A stretch of 64,000 nucleotides of DNA. Origin: Saccharopolyspora aridisoli (GTDB lineage Bacteria; Actinomycetota; Actinomycetes; Mycobacteriales; Pseudonocardiaceae). This document shows, piece after piece, positions 8,976-18,429 of the stretch. The notes beneath the pieces were generated by a model that saw only the letters and a list, made by a program, of their open reading frames with translations, was not told where the DNA came from and did no database searches. The stretch spans positions 58,027 to 122,026 of the forward strand of contig NZ_SMKV01000019.1 of assembly GCF_004348445.1 (NCBI RefSeq). The letters are read 5' to 3'. Numbering within the stretch: the stretch's first letter is position 1; the number at the start of each line of letters is the position of its first letter. The translations under genes were made by a program, and so were the position numbers.

Positions 8976-10883
8976 CTACAGGTCGCGGGCGAGGTGGTCG
9001 GCGAGCAGGCGCGTGAAGCGAGCTGGATCGGTGAGCTCACCGCCCTCGGCGAGCACCGCCGAGCCGTGCAGGAGCTCGACGGTCTCCGCCAGCCCCGCGG
9101 CGTCCCCGCGCTCGTCGTGCGCCTTCCGCAACCCGTCCACCAGCGCGTGGGCGGGGTTGAGCTCGAGGACGCGCTTGGTGGGCGGCAGCTCCTGGCCCAT
9201 CGCGCGGTAGAGCTTCTCCATCGTCGGAGTCATCTCGTGCGCGCCGCTGACCAGGCACGCTGGTGACGTGGTCAGCCGGGAGGACAGCCGCACCTCCTTG
9301 ACCTGCTCTTCCAACAGCGCGGTCATCCAGGACAGCAGCCCGGCGAACTCCTCCTGGCGCTGCTCGCGCTCGGGTTCGGCGGACTCGTCCTCCTCCGCGT
9401 CCAGGTCCAGCTCGCCCTTGGCGATCGACCGCAGCGGCTTGCCGTCGAACTCCGCGACGGAGTCCACCCACACCTCGTCGACGGGGTCGGTGAGCAGCAG
9501 CACCTCGTAGCCCTTGGCCCGGAACGCCTCGATGTGCGGCGAGCTCTCGATGATCGACCGGGACGCGCCCGTCATGAAGTAGATGTCGCGCTGGGCTTCG
9601 CCCATGCGCTCTACGTACTGCCGCAACGTGGTCGTCCGCTCGGCGTCGTGGGTGGACGCGAACGACGCGATCTCCAGGATGGTGTCGCGGTTCTCGGCGT
9701 CGCTGAGGATGCCTTCCTTGAACGCCGCGCCGAACTCCGCCCAGAACGTGGCGTACCGCTCGTGGTCCTCGGACATCATGTGCTTCACCGCCGACAGCAC
9801 CTTCTTGGTCAGGCGGCGACGCATCAGCGTGATCTGCCGGTCCTGCTGCAGGATCTCCCGCGACACGTTCAACGACAGGTCCTGCGCGTCCACGACGCCC
9901 TTGACGAAGCGCAGGTAGGGCGGAACCAGCGCCGCGCATTCGTCCATCACGAACACCCGCTTGACGTACAGCTGCACGCCCTGCCGGTGGTCTTCGGCGA
10001 ACAGGTCTCCCGGCGCGTGCGAGGGGATGAACAGCAGCGCCTTGTACTCGAAGGTCCCCTCCGCCGAAACCGCGATGACCTCCAACGGGTCTCGCCAGTC
10101 GCGGCTCACGTGCTTGTAGAACTGCGCGTACTCCTCGTCGGAGACCTCGTCCCGGGACCGCGCCCACAACGCCTTCATCGAGTTGAGGGTCTCGATCTCG
10201 CGCTTGGTGCTGCCGTCGTCGTCGGAGCGCTCCACCTCCATCCGCACCGGCCACGTGATGAAGTCGGAGTACCGCTGGACGAGCTCGCGGATCTTGTGCT
10301 CGGAGGAGTAGTCGAAGAGACCGTCATCAGCCTCTTCCGGCCTGAGCCGCAGGGTCACCGCGGTGCCTTGCGGCGCTTCCTGCACGGTCTCCACGGTGTA
10401 AGTGCCGCTCCCGTCGGATTCCCAGCGCGTGGCCTCGTCCTCACCCGCGCGACGGGTCACCAGGCTGACCCGGTCCGCCACCATGAAGCTGGAGTAGAAA
10501 CCGACGCCGAACTGCCCGATGAGTTCCGCCGAACCGGACTCCTGGGACTCGCGCGCCTTGGCCAGCAGCTCGGCCGTTCCCGACTTCGCAATGGTGCCGA
10601 TCAGCTGGACGACCTCCGCGCGTGACATCCCGATGCCGTTGTCCCGCACCGTCAGCGTCCGCTGCTCGCGGTCCACCTCGATCTGGACGTGGAGGTCGGA
10701 GGTGTCGACCTGCAGGTCCTTGTCGACGAAGGTCTCCAACCGCAGCTTGTCCAAGGCGTCCGCGGCGTTGGAGATCAGCTCCCGCAGGAAGACGTCCTTG
10801 TTCGAGTAGATCGAGTGCACCATCAACTGCAACAACTGCTGCGCTTCGGCCTGGAACTCGTGGGTTTCCACCTGTGTGCTCAC
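8976..10883 (-). CDS. htpG: HtpG, bacterial Hsp90 molecular chaperone
   Basis: An ATP-dependent dimeric cytoplasmic chaperone of 635 residues, normal HtpG length. The N-terminal GHKL ATPase domain shows FLRELISNAADALDKLR, VRDNGIGM, GTIAKSGT and IGQFGVGFYSSFM, all ATP-pocket motifs shared with eukaryotic Hsp90. The middle domain follows, then a C-terminal dimerisation domain after an acidic stretch (DLDAEEDESAEPE). The GTG start at 10883 is preceded by AAAGGAG at ideal spacing; a longer frame has no support. It lies 56 bases downstream of the LAL regulator genes on the same strand, so it may share their transcript. Its location inside the polyketide region could be chance or could reflect Hsp90 as the drug target. 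Confidence 0.97.
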   Translation of the reverse strand: MSTQVETHEFQAEAQQLLQLMVHSIYSNKDVFLRELISNAADALDKLRLETFVDKDLQVDTSDLHVQIEVDREQRTLTVRDNGIGMSRAEVVQLIGTIAKSGTAELLAKARESQESGSAELIGQFGVGFYSSFMVADRVSLVTRRAGEDEATRWESDGSGTYTVETVQEAPQGTAVTLRLRPEEADDGLFDYSSEHKIRELVQRYSDFITWPVRMEVERSDDDGSTKREIETLNSMKALWARSRDEVSDEEYAQFYKHVSRDWRDPLEVIAVSAEGTFEYKALLFIPSHAPGDLFAEDHRQGVQLYVKRVFVMDECAALVPPYLRFVKGVVDAQDLSLNVSREILQQDRQITLMRRRLTKKVLSAVKHMMSEDHERYATFWAEFGAAFKEGILSDAENRDTILEIASFASTHDAERTTTLRQYVERMGEAQRDIYFMTGASRSIIESSPHIEAFRAKGYEVLLLTDPVDEVWVDSVAEFDGKPLRSIAKGELDLDAEEDESAEPEREQRQEEFAGLLSWMTALLEEQVKEVRLSSRLTTSPACLVSGAHEMTPTMEKLYRAMGQELPPTKRVLELNPAHALVDGLRKAHDERGDAAGLAETVELLHGSAVLAEGGELTDPARFTRLLADHLARDL

Positions 10884-10938
10884 CGAACTCCTTTCAGATG
10901 GCCGCACCACCATGTGATGCGGCACGATTTTATCGGCA

Positions 10939-13752
10939 TCAGGACGAATTTCGGTCGTGCGGAGGGGCGAGCGCGTCCGCCAGCTCCGCCCGGCCTCCGA
11001 CGCCCAGCTTCCGGTAGATCTTCGTCAAGTGCTTCTCCACCGTGCGCGAGGTGATCCGCGCTTCGCGGGCGATCTCCTCGTTCGTGCGACCGCTGCGGGC
11101 CAGCATCGCCACCTGGTGTTCGGAAGGCGTCAACAGCGGTCCCGTCGCCGGGGCCGAGGACACCGGCACACCCAGCTCTGCGGTGGCGCGATCGATCAAC
11201 CGCTGCACCCCGCACTCGATGGCGATGCCGCGTGCCTCCCGGAGGTGCTTCTCCGCGCCCGGCCGACCCACGCCGCGCAGCCGCCGACCGAGCAGCAGGT
11301 GCGCTCGGGCCAGTTCGACCCGGTTGGCGGACTCCTTCAGCACCGAGACCGCCTCCCGCAGCAACCGGATGTCCTCGCCTCCGCCACTGAGCGCGGCGTA
11401 GCGCCGCAGAGCTCGGCCGATCGCCACCGGGGCGCCCCAGTTCCGCGCCAGCTCGTACTCCTGCTCGATCAGCAGATGTGCCTCGTCGACCTCGCCGAGC
11501 CGGTGATGCATCTCCGCGGCCAGGCCTCGCCACGGGCACAGCGCGGGGTTCCGCATCCCCCAGCGGTCCAGCTGCTGGCCGAGATCGAGGATGTGCTGCA
11601 GCGCCAGACCGACCTCGCTGCGGTCGGTGGCCACCGAGGCCTTGAGCGACCGCACCACCGCCGTGACGCACACGTTGTTGCCCGGCACGACGCCACGTTC
11701 CAGCACCCGATCCGTCAGATCGCGGTCACCGGTCTCCAGCGCCAGGAAGGCAACCGTGAGCAGCGTTCCCGAGTTGCCGTGCTCCCAACCCGATCCGCCC
11801 AGGTCGATCGCCTCGCGCATGGCGGACAGCGCCTCGTCCAACCGTCCCGTGGACATCAGGGCCAGGCCCTCCTCGGTGCGCAGCAACGTCCGCGCCACGA
11901 CGTCCTCCTGGCGCTGTTGCTGCTCCCGAGCGCGGTCCACCCACGAGGGCAGGATCCCGGGCGAGTCGGCGCCGACGAGCACGTTCGCGAGCAGTGGCAG
12001 TCCGGTGTGGACGTGCTCGGTGCGGGCCGGTTCTCGTTCCAGGACGCGGTGGGCCAGGCGCGCCACTTCCGACGCGCCGACCTCCGAGGTCACCGTCGCC
12101 GCGTAGAGCAGCACCGACAGCAGTTCGCGTTGCGCCGCGCTCTCCAGCGGCGGGTTCGGCCCCAGTTCGCGCAGTCGGCGAACGTTGTCCGCGATCCCCT
12201 TCGGGTCCTCGATCATGAGGTAGCGCCGCCGAGCCTCCATGCGGAGCAACCGATCCGCCGAGGAGGGCTCCTGCTGCGCCCCGCAGTCCCGGACCACTTC
12301 CCGGACCACATCGATGATGGGCGCTGGCGAAATGGCCAGCATCATCGGCGACAGCCGCGACAGCGCCGCCGCTCGCTCCTCGGTCGAGGCGAGCATCGAC
12401 ACCGCCTGGGACACGTGGCGAACCGAGGCAGCAGGATCGAAAGCCCTTTCCGCGGTGGCGAGCTCGGCCAGCAGCTCGGCGCGTTCTTCCCCGCCCGGTG
12501 AGCTGTCCAGGAGCGCTCGGCGCAGGTAGGACGCCGCAGTCTCCGGTGCGCCCAACTCCAATTCGGCCTCCGCCGCGTCGCGGAGCACGCGCAGCGCCCA
12601 GTCGTCCGCTGGTGCCGCCATCTCGACCAGGTACCTGGCCACTTCTCGCGCCGAGTGGCCCTGGTGGTGGAGCAGCTCAGCGGCGCGCCGGTGGACTTCC
12701 TCCGGCTCCTCGTCAGCGGTCAGCGCCTCGACGGCGGCGCGCACGGCGGAACCGGCTGGCCCGAGGCAGGATTCGGAGTTCAACAGACCCAGTCGGCGCA
12801 CCACCCGCACGGCTTCCACGTGCTGCTCCTCGTCGAGCCCGGCGGCTCTGCCCACCAACTCGGTGTCGGCGCTCTCCCCCAGCACCGCCGTCGTCCGGAT
12901 CAGCCGGTGCACCGCGGGAGGCTGGGCGCTCAGGCAGGCCACCAACCGCTCCCGCAGCCCGGACGGCCGCACCGCCTCCAACTCGGTCGCGCTCGGGCTC
13001 CGCCCGGTGACCTCCACCTCGGACAACATCGACATCAGCAGCAGCGGGTTGCCCGCCGACCTGTCCCGGCAGGCTGTCACGAACTCCTCGTCGACCCGCT
13101 CACCGAGCTCACCGCGCACCACGGTCCGCACCGCGGCGGCCGACAGCCGCCCCGGTCGCAGGACACGGGTCGCCGCGTCGCTGATCTCCCGGACCAGCGG
13201 GCGCTCGGACCCGGGATCACCGTCCAGCACGGTCACCGCGATCGTGACCGGCAGACCGGCCACCCGTCCGCCCAGCTGGCCCAGGCACGTCGCAGACGCG
13301 GTGTCGGCCCCGTGCAGGTCGTCGACCAGGATCAGCAGCGGCTGCTCGGCGCTCATCCCGACGATGGCCGGAAGCACGTCGCGCCGAACCACCAGGTCGT
13401 GCTGACCGCCCCCGGTGGTCTCCGGGGAGGGGGCGGTGCTCGCCGGTCCCAGCAGCTGCCGCACCACGCCGAACTCGAAATCGCGCTCCTGCGTGGCGCA
13501 GCTGGCGCGCAGCACGCGGAGCCCGATCCGACGACCGCGCTGCGCGCACGCGCTGAGCAGCTCCGACTTCCCGATGCCCAGCGGACCGCTGATGACCAGC
13601 AGTGATCCGGCGCCGGAACGGGTGGCGGCCAGCGCCTCGTCGGCGGCGTCGAGCTCGTGCTCCCGTTCGAGCAGCCGCGAGCGCCCCGGGTCCAGTGCGG
13701 AACCGGTCGGCAGGTGCGTCCCGGTCGTCTGCATCGTCGCCCCCGTGGTCAT
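10939..13752 (-). CDS. LAL-family LuxR transcriptional regulator (large ATP-binding), second of a coupled pair
   Basis: A 937-residue MalT/LAL-type activator. Walker A GPLGIGKS is at 56-63 and Walker B-like LLILVDDLHG follows. The middle is a long alpha-helical repeat region. The C-terminal LuxR helix-turn-helix (LTPSEHQVAMLARSG...EEIAREARITSRTVEKHLTKIYRKLG) is at about 865-925. Proteins of this family are pathway-specific activators of macrolide and ansamycin clusters. The ATG at 13752 overlaps the upstream LAL stop as ATGA, which fixes the start. Likely target: the PKS and exporter promoters (inference). Confidence 0.92.
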   Translation of the reverse strand: MTTGATMQTTGTHLPTGSALDPGRSRLLEREHELDAADEALAATRSGAGSLLVISGPLGIGKSELLSACAQRGRRIGLRVLRASCATQERDFEFGVVRQLLGPASTAPSPETTGGGQHDLVVRRDVLPAIVGMSAEQPLLILVDDLHGADTASATCLGQLGGRVAGLPVTIAVTVLDGDPGSERPLVREISDAATRVLRPGRLSAAAVRTVVRGELGERVDEEFVTACRDRSAGNPLLLMSMLSEVEVTGRSPSATELEAVRPSGLRERLVACLSAQPPAVHRLIRTTAVLGESADTELVGRAAGLDEEQHVEAVRVVRRLGLLNSESCLGPAGSAVRAAVEALTADEEPEEVHRRAAELLHHQGHSAREVARYLVEMAAPADDWALRVLRDAAEAELELGAPETAASYLRRALLDSSPGGEERAELLAELATAERAFDPAASVRHVSQAVSMLASTEERAAALSRLSPMMLAISPAPIIDVVREVVRDCGAQQEPSSADRLLRMEARRRYLMIEDPKGIADNVRRLRELGPNPPLESAAQRELLSVLLYAATVTSEVGASEVARLAHRVLEREPARTEHVHTGLPLLANVLVGADSPGILPSWVDRAREQQQRQEDVVARTLLRTEEGLALMSTGRLDEALSAMREAIDLGGSGWEHGNSGTLLTVAFLALETGDRDLTDRVLERGVVPGNNVCVTAVVRSLKASVATDRSEVGLALQHILDLGQQLDRWGMRNPALCPWRGLAAEMHHRLGEVDEAHLLIEQEYELARNWGAPVAIGRALRRYAALSGGGEDIRLLREAVSVLKESANRVELARAHLLLGRRLRGVGRPGAEKHLREARGIAIECGVQRLIDRATAELGVPVSSAPATGPLLTPSEHQVAMLARSGRTNEEIAREARITSRTVEKHLTKIYRKLGVGGRAELADALAPPHDRNSS

Positions 13753-16637
13753 CGTCTTCCGGCGAGCGGTACCGCTTCGACTTCGTGCTCGTGCTGCTGC
13801 AACCGCGTTCGGGAACCACCGAGCGCGGTGGGCAGATCCGCTCGCCGGGACACGCGCAGCTTGCGGTAGGCGTTGGTGAGATGCGTTTCGACGGTGCGCA
13901 GCGTGACGAACAGCGCCTCGGCGATCTCCCTGTTGCTGGCGCCGGAGGCCGCCATCGTCGCGACCCGGTGCTCGCTGCCGGTGAGCAGGTCGACCGGCGA
14001 CCGCAGCGGTTGCCCCATCCTGCCGCCGGCGGTCACCGCCAGCGCCCGCGCGCTCTCCGCGATGGGCCGGGAACCGCAGAGCGTGGCCAGGTCCACCGCG
14101 CGTCGCAGGTGCTTGCGGGCGCCCCTGACGTCCCCGGTGAGCAGCAGGGCGGCACCGAGCCGGCGCTGCGCGCGGGCCTCCTCGAGCCATGCGGGAGAAC
14201 CGGAGAGGACCTCGACGGCTTCGGTCAGCCACTCGACCGCGTGCGCGGCGTCCTCGGCGATCGCTCCGCGCGCCATCAGGTGACGCCCGATGGCCCTCGC
14301 GGTGCCCCAGCGTTGCGCCGCTTCCCCATCGCGCTCGACCAGTTCAGCCGCTTCCGAACGGCGTCCGAGGCTTGCCAGCAAGTAGGCAGCGTCGGTGCGC
14401 CACGGCACGAAGACCGGATTGCCGATGCCCACGTCGGTCATGCTCTGACCGCACCGCAGCAGCAAGTCCGAGGCCGCGGCCGGGTTGCCCTGGATCCAGC
14501 GAACCCGCGCCCTGGTGTGCAGGAAGTAGTGCCATTCGAGGGTCGACTCCTCGAACCAGGCCCGGTCGATCCGGTCCAGCACCTCATCGGCCTGCTCGAC
14601 GTGCCCCTGCTCGACCAGCGCGCTGGCCCACGCGGTGAACTGCGCGGCGGTCGAACCGGCCCCGCTCGTCTGCGCGCAGATCTCCGCAGCCGTCTGCGCC
14701 TCGGCGGCGGCCTCCCGGACATCGCCGAGGTGCAGGAGGACTCGGGCGTAGCAGGACAGCGAGTACGAGTAGTCCGAGCGCGCGCCCATGTTCTTGACCA
14801 CCTCGACCGAGCGCCGGGCCGCGGGCAGCAGGTCGTCGGTGACGTCCGCCAGGTGCAGGGCGAACAGCGAGCACCGCTCGGTCCAGGGGTCGGCGTCGTT
14901 GGCCTGGAAGCTCAGGGCGGCCCGGGCTTGCTCGACCACCTGTCCCGACGGCTCTCCCCGCAACGAGCGCACGTAGGAGGTGGCGGCGAGCATCCGCCGC
15001 TCGGCCGGTGTGCTGCCCGCCGGGCGCGGCCGCTCCTCGATCCGGTCCCGCACGAGGGCGAAGGTCGACCGCTCGCCGGCGCCGATGATCAGCAGCATCG
15101 ACTCGACGGACAGGCACAGCTCGTGATGTGCCGGGGAGACGTCCCGCCCGGTCTTGGTCGACAGCATCGCCAGCACCTCGCCGAGCACCCGAACCGCTTC
15201 CGGATGGCGTTGCGCGGTGACCGCGGTCATCGAGAAGCTCAGGACGAGGGAGACGTACGCGTCGGGGTCGGTGACCTTGTTCAGCAGCTCTCGCAGGATC
15301 GGCAGCGCCGCGTACGGGTCGAGTTGCGCGAGCACCCGGCCGAGGTCGGCTCGGACGCGGATGCGCTGGGGTTCGGAAACCTCGACGTCGAGCACTCGTC
15401 GCAGGTAGCGCACGGCGGTCTGGGGAGTCCCCTGCCGCTCCGACAAGGCCGCGGCGTCGCGCAGCACCCCGGCCATCCACATCTGGTCCAGCTCGGGCAG
15501 TGAGAGCAGGTGGTCCGCGACCTCGACGGCGGGCCGCCCGGCGTCGTTGAGGATCCGCGCCGCGCGCAGGCGGTCCGCTTCGGACATCGGCAGGGCGTCG
15601 AGCACCGCGGTGCGAACGGTGTCGTGCACGAAGTCAGCGCCGGAAGCCGCCACGACGTCGCACCGGCGCAGCACGCCGAGCGCTTCGGCGACCTGCCACC
15701 GGGTCGCTCCCGCCAGCGCGGCCACGGTTTCCGGTCCTGCGGCGGGACCGAGAACGGCCATCGCGGCGGCGACCCTGCGGACTCGCTCGGGTTGTCCGGC
15801 CAGCCGGCTCAGCACCGAGGCGGCCAGCACGTCCCGCCCGACTTCCTCGACCGCGGCGACGCCCTCCGAACCCGGCCGGACCCCGGCCCGGACGAGGTCA
15901 TCGAGCAATCGGTTGAGCAGCCCCGGGTTTCCCCCCGAGGTCCGCGCGCAGGCGTCGACGAATCCGCAGTCCACCCGCTCCGAGAAGACCTCCGCCACGA
16001 CCTCGCCGACGTCGGTCCGGGTCAGCGGCCCCAACTCGATCACGGTGCTGGCGCGCTGGGCGACGATGCCGGACCTGGCTGCCTGCGCGGTGCCTTCCAG
16101 TTCGTCGCAGCGGTCGCCGAGCACGACCAGCAGCGGTAGGTCGTCGGCTCTTCGGAGCAGGAAGTCCAGCCAGCGCAGCGAAGCTTCGTCGCACCAGTGG
16201 GCGTCGTCCACGACGAGCACCAGCGGAGCCGTGGACATCAACTTCGCCGCCAGGGAGTGCAGACCGGACAGCACCGCGTAGTCGACGGCGGGTTGGATCG
16301 CGGGCGGCAGGGCCGGGAAGAGCACCGGAACCACCGGGCTGGCGACGTCGTCGGCGCCGAGCTGCAGCGGTGCGAACAGCTTCCGCACCACAGCGAAGTT
16401 CGACGGGAAGTCCACTTCGGAGCAGCTCGCCCGCAGAACGGTGCAGCCGCGCGCCGATTCGTGCTGCCGTATTCCGCTCAGCAGACGGCTCTTGCCCACT
16501 CCGCTGGGTCCTCGGAAGACCAGACACCGCGCACGACCGGAACGAGCCTCCGCGAGCCCGTCCGCGAGTGCCGCGCACTCGCGGGACCGCCCGACCACGG
16601 GCTGGATCCACTCGGCGCCGCCTTCGTCACCCCGCAA
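13749..16637 (-). CDS. LAL-family LuxR transcriptional regulator (large ATP-binding), first of a coupled pair
   Basis: 962 residues, same architecture as the next gene: Walker A GPSGVGKS at 43-50, LVLVVDDAHWCDE as Walker B, a long helical-repeat core, and a C-terminal LuxR helix-turn-helix (LTGSEHRVATMAASGASNREIAEALFVTLRTVETHLTNAYRKL). The start is probably TTG 16637; an in-frame stop lies four codons upstream and GGGGTGA precedes it. It is clearly paralogous to the downstream LAL, so the pair may have arisen by duplication and may work as partners. Its promoter region holds a good PAS-LuxR palindrome. Confidence 0.9.
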   Translation of the reverse strand: MRGDEGGAEWIQPVVGRSRECAALADGLAEARSGRARCLVFRGPSGVGKSRLLSGIRQHESARGCTVLRASCSEVDFPSNFAVVRKLFAPLQLGADDVASPVVPVLFPALPPAIQPAVDYAVLSGLHSLAAKLMSTAPLVLVVDDAHWCDEASLRWLDFLLRRADDLPLLVVLGDRCDELEGTAQAARSGIVAQRASTVIELGPLTRTDVGEVVAEVFSERVDCGFVDACARTSGGNPGLLNRLLDDLVRAGVRPGSEGVAAVEEVGRDVLAASVLSRLAGQPERVRRVAAAMAVLGPAAGPETVAALAGATRWQVAEALGVLRRCDVVAASGADFVHDTVRTAVLDALPMSEADRLRAARILNDAGRPAVEVADHLLSLPELDQMWMAGVLRDAAALSERQGTPQTAVRYLRRVLDVEVSEPQRIRVRADLGRVLAQLDPYAALPILRELLNKVTDPDAYVSLVLSFSMTAVTAQRHPEAVRVLGEVLAMLSTKTGRDVSPAHHELCLSVESMLLIIGAGERSTFALVRDRIEERPRPAGSTPAERRMLAATSYVRSLRGEPSGQVVEQARAALSFQANDADPWTERCSLFALHLADVTDDLLPAARRSVEVVKNMGARSDYSYSLSCYARVLLHLGDVREAAAEAQTAAEICAQTSGAGSTAAQFTAWASALVEQGHVEQADEVLDRIDRAWFEESTLEWHYFLHTRARVRWIQGNPAAASDLLLRCGQSMTDVGIGNPVFVPWRTDAAYLLASLGRRSEAAELVERDGEAAQRWGTARAIGRHLMARGAIAEDAAHAVEWLTEAVEVLSGSPAWLEEARAQRRLGAALLLTGDVRGARKHLRRAVDLATLCGSRPIAESARALAVTAGGRMGQPLRSPVDLLTGSEHRVATMAASGASNREIAEALFVTLRTVETHLTNAYRKLRVSRRADLPTALGGSRTRLQQHEHEVEAVPLAGRR

Positions 16638-16964
16638 CCCAACTCACCCCGACTCACACGGATCTGACCAGGGATTCCAGCCGCGCTCACGGGTACATCC
16701 GCCAGTAGACCTGGGCAGAAGTCCACCATCGGTCTTACGGAGGCGCAAGCGCTGATCAACACCAGATGCTGGTGAATGCCCTAGTTCCCCTGCGGTAGAC
16801 GCGATCGCTCGAACCGCGGGACGGCTGCGCTTGTCGGCGCGGCCATCGAATGTTCACCACAACGCCGCCCGATGCCGGGTCAGTGCGCAGCAACCCGGTT
16901 CGCACCGGACGGCACATCGGGCAGGACCGGACGATTTCATCCACATCGGACGGTCACTGCGGCA
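16638..16964. promoter_or_regulatory. Promoter region of the LAL operon with a PAS-LuxR-type palindrome
   Basis: At 16769-16784 the sequence CTGGTGAATGCCCTAG matches 14 of 16 positions of CTVGGGAWWTCCCBAG, the operator of PimM-type PAS-LuxR regulators. A second, partial site CCAGGGATT is at 16668-16676, close to the LAL start. The PAS-LuxR gene ends just upstream, so a PAS-LuxR to LAL cascade is inferred. The rest of this 327-base gap shows no gene. Confidence 0.6.
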
Positions 16965-17660
16965 CTACTTCACGTAGTCGCGTGGCACGCGAGGTGGCCA
17001 GCTGCCCACGCTCAGCAAACCGAGGCTGTACGCGCGGGACACGAGGGCTGCGCGGTTGGGTGCCTTGAGCTTCTTGAGCATCGCGCCGACGTGGTATTCG
17101 ACGCCCTGCCGGCTCAGGAAGAGCCGGGAGGCCAGGCGAACGGTCGACTCACCGGTCGCGATGCCCTCGAGGATTCGAGCGTTGAGCTCGGAGAGGACCC
17201 TCTTCCGATCGGCGACCACCACGTTCGCCCGGTTGAGCTTCTCCGGGGATATCAGGACCACGAGCTTCGTCAGTTCACCGGACGACGTTCCGCGCACGGC
17301 GACTCCGGTGATGTCGCCGGTGAAGGCGTTCTGCTCCGCACCGACACCGACGAAGCAGTCGACGAAGCACTGGTTTCGCCCTTCGACCAGCCGCTCGAAG
17401 TTCCGGCTGATCGGCTCGCGCACCCCGGGGTGCAGCAGGTCGTAGAAACTGCGCCCGAGCACCGACTCGCGGGGGTGGCCGAATTGGGCGACAAAAGCAT
17501 CGTTGGCTTGGATGATCCGCATCTGCAGATCTAGACTGGCCAAGTGCTGCCCTGATCGCTCTAGGAGCGACTGGAACACATCCACGTCGGCAATATCGTT
17601 TCTCAATTCCTCGCCGCAAGCATTGTCGAAGAGGCGAGGATCAGCGGCAACAGTGGGCAT
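16965..17660 (-). CDS. PAS-LuxR transcriptional regulator (PimM-type)
   Basis: A 231-residue protein with a single PAS sensor domain (about 30-140; DLQMRIIQANDAFVAQFG core) and a C-terminal LuxR-type helix-turn-helix (about 155-215; ILEGIATGESTVRLASRLFLSRQGVEYHVGAMLKKL). This small architecture is the one found in PimM and its relatives, activators of polyketide clusters in Streptomyces. ATG 17660 is preceded by GGGAGAGG; an in-frame ATG at 17726 would add 22 residues without a better site. The PAS ligand is unknown. Predicted targets are the CTAGGGATT-type sites near the LAL, PKS, exporter and thioesterase genes. Confidence 0.88.
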   Translation of the reverse strand: MPTVAADPRLFDNACGEELRNDIADVDVFQSLLERSGQHLASLDLQMRIIQANDAFVAQFGHPRESVLGRSFYDLLHPGVREPISRNFERLVEGRNQCFVDCFVGVGAEQNAFTGDITGVAVRGTSSGELTKLVVLISPEKLNRANVVVADRKRVLSELNARILEGIATGESTVRLASRLFLSRQGVEYHVGAMLKKLKAPNRAALVSRAYSLGLLSVGSWPPRVPRDYVK

Positions 17661-18429
17661 TGACGGTGTACCTCTCCCGAATCCTGAGGAATCCCGACTG
17701 CCGGGAAGGTCTGTTCGCCTCCGCACGGAGACACCTCCAATCGTATGAAGAGCGCTCTTATGAGGTCAACGCGGGAGAGTGCGCACCGCCTAATGTTGTG
17801 GTCGCTGACGCCGACAGTTCGGCCACGTCGCCGAGAGAAAAATTGAACCGCCCTTGTCCAGCGACGACAAAAAGCCCGTACTCCATACGGGCTCCCCACG
17901 TTGCGGAGCACGGCGCACCAGGAGGGTGCGGGAAACAGCGCACCCGAACACGCGGGACCCGCACCACTTGCCGCCGAGAAGAGCATTTAGTTGCGCACAA
18001 CCCTCGCGCACAACGTGGACAAGTCCGAACACTCACGGCAATTGCTCAAATGAGCCGAGTGAGCGCTCACACTCAGATGAGCACGGGTAAAATCCCATAA
18101 TTCACAGAGTTGCCATATTACTCAGACCCATGAACAGGAACCCTTATGTTCCTATCCCCACCCTGCGGAACAACAGATCGTTGTCGCGTCGGGACAGCAT
18201 GAAACGACTCAATCCGGCCGGTGGGCGCTCACCACGCAATGAACAGTCGGTCCACCTGCGAGGACGGACGCCATTGCGAATCGAGGATTCATGGCGTCGG
18301 CCGCCGGCTTCGACGGCCCGGTATTCACAACTCGTGCACCGAATTGCATGATTCAGATGCGAACGCGGTCGGTGACGACGTCGGGCGCGCCGTCTGGTCG
18401 ACGTGCGGGACCCAGCTCGCGGAGCCTGC
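17661..18429. other. Long intergenic stretch with clustered GCTCA/TGAGC motifs
   Basis: No convincing gene is seen in ~770 bases, and base composition is less GC-rich than the flanks. Between 18044 and 18082 there are five GCTCA or TGAGC words, including the interrupted palindrome GCTCAAATGAGC (18044-18055) and the perfect palindrome GTGAGCGCTCAC (18059-18070). These look like an operator cluster, but no adjacent gene start explains them; the PAS-LuxR start is ~400 bases away. Confidence 0.35.

Noticed and set aside
13753..14232. A longer N-terminus for the second LAL regulator
   Set aside because: The added part reads through the first LAL gene in the wrong frame and is Arg/Ala-rich; the ATGA overlap gives a clear start.
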